From positions 1-7,832 of the forward strand of contig CALJBY010000283.1 in assembly GCA_938024025.1 (NCBI GenBank): a DNA stretch of 7,832 nt, given 5' to 3'. This document shows, one piece after another, positions 5,292 through 7,832 of this stretch. Under the pieces are notes generated by a model. That model searched no databases, was not told where the DNA came from, and saw only the letters and a list, made by a program, of their open reading frames with translations. Source of the stretch: an uncultured bacterium (GTDB taxonomy: Bacteria > Desulfobacterota > WTBG01). Position 1 is the first letter of the stretch. Each line of letters starts with the position of its first letter. A program made the position numbers and the translations under genes.

Positions 5292-7832
5292 TTATTCATT
5301 TCTTTTCTTATGCTCCAGCCACTTAATGGCAGTGAGGTATAAAAGAGGTAATAGGAATAGGGTAAGTATCGTAGAGGTAACAACACCCCCAATGACAACT
5401 GTAGCCAGGGGCCGTTGAACTTCTGCTCCAATCCCGGTTGATACTGCCATGGGAATGAAACCGACTGCATCTGTGATAGCCGTGGCCAATACCGGCCGCA
5501 GACGTATTGTAGCTGCGCGAACTACTGCTTCACCTGCCTGTAACCCCTCCCCTAAATATGTCCTTATAGTAGCAACCAGCACCTGACCATTCAAAACTGC
5601 GATGCCGCTCAGTGCTATGAATCCAACTGCAGCACTTACGCTGAAGGGTATCCCCCGTATCCAGAGGGAGAACACACCCCCGACAACTGCGAAAGGGATG
5701 CCTGTATAAATGATAAGTACATCCCTTACATTCTTAAGACTTAAGTATAACAGGAAAAAGATAAGGGCAAGGGTGATGGGAACAACAATCATGAAACGAA
5801 GGGTGGATTGTTCCAGATTTTTAAACTGACCTCCCCAATCGATTACATAACCTTCAGGCAGTGTAAGTTCACTGGCTATGCGTGCTTGTGCTTCGTCTAC
5901 GAAGGAAACCGTATCCCTGCCTCTCACATTACACTGTACCCGGATCAAACGCCGGCCCCACTCGCGGTTGATAGTCGATGGCCCCTCTGTTTCCCTGATG
6001 TCGGCCATCTGATGCAGTGGTAATATAGTACCACTTGCTGTGGGTATCAGGGTGTTAGAGAGTACCGAAATGTCTGTACGCTGCTGGTCTGGGAGACGAA
6101 CAACTAAAGGAAAACGTTTCTGACCTTCAAAGACATCTCCTATAGTACGATAGCCGACTGCTTCGACTACGTCGAGCACGTTTTGTATAGGAATCCCGTA
6201 TCGAGCTATCTGATCGCGGTTCACGACGATCTGAAGGACAGGTTGTCCGCTAACCTGCTCACCCGAAATTTCAGATGAACCATCAATGCTTGAAAGAATT
6301 TTCTGTGCCTGCTCACTGAGCTGAACCAGCTGGTCAAAGTCATCACCAAAAATCTTAATACCAACATCTGAACGTATACCAGAAACCATTTCGTTCATGC
6401 GCATCTCTATTGGCTGGGTGAAGATCATGTTCAGGCCGGGCAAATCGTCAATTGTTTCTTCCATCTGCTTGATTAATGCAGCCTGTGTCGTTGCCTTCTT
6501 CCAGGTGTTTCGTTCATTAAGCGAAATAAATATATCGCTCAGCTCTATTCCCATCGGATCTGTAGCAACTTCAGCTGTTCCTATCCGGCTCCAGATATGT
6601 TTGATTTCATCCGGGAAATTGTCCAGCAGCACTTTTTCAATGCGGAGGTTGTAGTCAACCGATTCATCAATTGAAACCCCCGCCAGACGAATGGTATTAA
6701 TCACTATTGCCCCTTCACTCAGTTTTGGAACAAATTCACCTCCAAGCCTGAAGGCTACAATGGCAGTCAGCGCCAGTAAGATAACTACAAAGCCTAAAAA
6801 CATTTTTTTCATATGCAGCACTTTAGAAAGGACCCGGGCATATCCGGTTTTGAGATACCGCTCAATAAAGGGTTCCTTTTTCGGTGCTCTCTTTGGGAGA
6901 AAGTGGTAGGAAAGGATGGGAGATACAGTAACTGCAATCAGCAAAGCTCCCACCATAGCAAAGATAAAGGTCCATGCCATAGGCCGGAAAAGCTTTCCCT
7001 CAATACCCCCAAGGGTGAGTATGGGAAAGAACACTATGAGAATAATACCCATGCCAAAAATTATAGGACGTACAACTTCTTTGCTGGAATCGATAATGGT
7101 TTGAAAACGCTCATGCCTTTTTAGCACTCTTCCCAGGTGATGTTCTTTTTCAGCAAGTCTGCGCATATTATTTTCTGTCATCACCACAGAACCATCAACG
7201 ATAATGCCAAAGTCCATAGCGCCCAGACTGAGAAGGCTTGCAGCTATTCCAAGCTCGTACATGCCCAGGAAAGCGTAGATCAAGGCAAGGGGAATAGAAC
7301 AGGCTACTATCAGACCTGCACGAAGATTGCCGAGCAGTAAAAATAAAACGAGCATGACGAGCAGTGCCCCTGCAATAAGATTATATTGAACTGTACTGAT
7401 GACTTCCTGCACTAATTGAGTGCGATCGTAAACGGTTGTCAAAACAATATCGTCAGGAAGGGATTTTTGAACTGATTCAATATGTGTTTTCAATTCTTCG
7501 GTAACTTTTTTACTGTTTTCGCCCATAAGCATAAAACCGAGTCCCAGAACAACTTCACTCTCTCCACGTGCGGTAACTGCGCCCCTGCGGATTTCATGGC
7601 CTATTAAAACACGTGCAATGTTTTTAACATAGATAGGTGTCCCACCGAATGATTTGATAACGATGTTCTCAATTTGTTCAATAGTGCTGACACGCCCCAG
7701 TCCATGAACAAGAAAAGATTGCCCCGAAGAGAGAACCTGACCACCCCCGACATTACGATTGTTCTGCTCCAGTGCCCCAAATACATCATCGAGGGTCATC
7801 GAAAACGCGGCGTAATCGATGGTCAGGGGGCA
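5292..7832 (-). CDS. czcA: CzcA-type heavy-metal RND efflux pump, C-terminal 846 residues (5' end outside window)
   Basis: Proton-driven inner-membrane pump subunit for heavy-metal export. The frame is open from 7832 to TAA at 5292-5294; about 200 N-terminal residues of an expected ~1045 are missing. The Met codon at 7799 is internal, because upstream codons continue the family sequence (LTIDYAAFS). Numbering from that Met, I see 11 of the 12 membrane segments (about 140-159, 161-181, 185-206, 242-263, 274-300, 333-352, 668-688, 694-714, 720-745, 767-788, 802-825) and a large periplasmic loop (353-666) with QPIEMRMNEM and SDVGIKIFGDD. The fourth visible helix region has MDFGIIVDGSVVMTEN with Asp196, Asp202 and Glu209, matching the Asp-Asp-Glu relay spacing of CzcA and unlike CusA. 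RPLATVVIGGVVTSTILTLF (796-815) is the usual C-terminal signature. Substrate is therefore probably divalent (Zn, Co, Cd or Ni), with the exact ion unknown. Base composition is lower in GC than the other genes, which suggests separate origin. No adaptor or outer channel for it is in the window. Confidence 0.93.
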   Translation of the reverse strand, partial: CPLTIDYAAFSMTLDDVFGALEQNNRNVGGGQVLSSGQSFLVHGLGRVSTIEQIENIVIKSFGGTPIYVKNIARVLIGHEIRRGAVTARGESEVVLGLGFMLMGENSKKVTEELKTHIESVQKSLPDDIVLTTVYDRTQLVQEVISTVQYNLIAGALLVMLVLFLLLGNLRAGLIVACSIPLALIYAFLGMYELGIAASLLSLGAMDFGIIVDGSVVMTENNMRRLAEKEHHLGRVLKRHERFQTIIDSSKEVVRPIIFGMGIILIVFFPILTLGGIEGKLFRPMAWTFIFAMVGALLIAVTVSPILSYHFLPKRAPKKEPFIERYLKTGYARVLSKVLHMKKMFLGFVVILLALTAIVAFRLGGEFVPKLSEGAIVINTIRLAGVSIDESVDYNLRIEKVLLDNFPDEIKHIWSRIGTAEVATDPMGIELSDIFISLNERNTWKKATTQAALIKQMEETIDDLPGLNMIFTQPIEMRMNEMVSGIRSDVGIKIFGDDFDQLVQLSEQAQKILSSIDGSSEISGEQVSGQPVLQIVVNRDQIARYGIPIQNVLDVVEAVGYRTIGDVFEGQKRFPLVVRLPDQQRTDISVLSNTLIPTASGTILPLHQMADIRETEGPSTINREWGRRLIRVQCNVRGRDTVSFVDEAQARIASELTLPEGYVIDWGGQFKNLEQSTLRFMIVVPITLALIFFLLYLSLKNVRDVLIIYTGIPFAVVGGVFSLWIRGIPFSVSAAVGFIALSGIAVLNGQVLVATIRTYLGEGLQAGEAVVRAATIRLRPVLATAITDAVGFIPMAVSTGIGAEVQRPLATVVIGGVVTSTILTLFLLPLLYLTAIKWLEHKKRNE

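Noticed and set aside
5199..5300. Frame without a start codon reading GTFIIAISFPPHGYKYTY and on to a stop, which resembles the end of a signal peptide plus a Tyr/His-rich small exported protein.
   Set aside because: It has only about 35 codons, no start, and overlaps the end of the pump gene. It may be a relic, but chance explains it equally well.
1..7832. The two partial pumps could be the two ends of one cusA gene on a small circle, because the left edge stops at residue 173 and the right edge begins near residue 200 in the same direction.
   Set aside because: The left fragment has CusA-type signatures (YWARSR, LGPDATG) while the right one has the CzcA-type DFGxxxDG relay, and their base composition differs. 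A window cut through two separate genes is simpler. Full flanking sequence would settle it.

Overview
This is a bacterial heavy-metal (copper) efflux and oxidation locus. Every gene I can support lies on the minus strand, so transcription runs from right to left. The tripartite RND pump parts and the exported multicopper oxidase indicate a Gram-negative (diderm) host. The protein style suggests Desulfobacterota, Nitrospirota or a similar lineage, but that placement is only an impression.

Layout, in transcription order. (1) 7832-5292: the C-terminal ~80% of a CzcA-type RND pump, whose 5' end lies beyond the right edge. (2) 5291-4684: a 608-base gap with no convincing gene. Its inner part is extremely AT-rich and holds candidate promoters and several dyad symmetries upstream of the oxidase. 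(3) 4683-2644: a complete exported multicopper oxidase of the CotA/bilirubin-oxidase type with every copper ligand present. (4) 2643-2387: a gap with a 13-bp terminator hairpin just after the oxidase and a possible promoter for the next unit. (5) 2386-632: a CusB-type periplasmic adaptor carrying an altered heavy-metal-binding domain at the N-terminus, a YHS domain near the C-terminus and an unusual ~105-residue charged tail. (6) 573-526: a possible 15-codon ORF. (7) 521-1: the first 173 residues of a CusA-type RND pump that runs off the left edge.

How they could work together: CusB and CusA would form the adaptor and inner-membrane parts of a Cu(I)/Ag(I) exporter. The oxidase would act in the periplasm, perhaps turning Cu(I) into less toxic Cu(II) or oxidising another substrate. 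The upstream pump carries the charge signature of divalent-cation HME-RND proteins and is probably a separate system. No outer-membrane channel (CusC/CzcC), CusF chaperone, sensor or regulator is visible here; they may lie outside the window.

Base composition shifts along the window. Lines I counted by eye were about 57-60% GC in the oxidase and cusA, 42-47% in the CzcA-type gene and under 20% in the middle of the 4.8-4.9 kb gap. This suggests a locus assembled from modules of different origin. I see no transposase, tRNA, rRNA or CRISPR array. The gene families are known; the parts worth following up are the adaptor's extra domains and tail, the micro-ORF and the oxidase control region.
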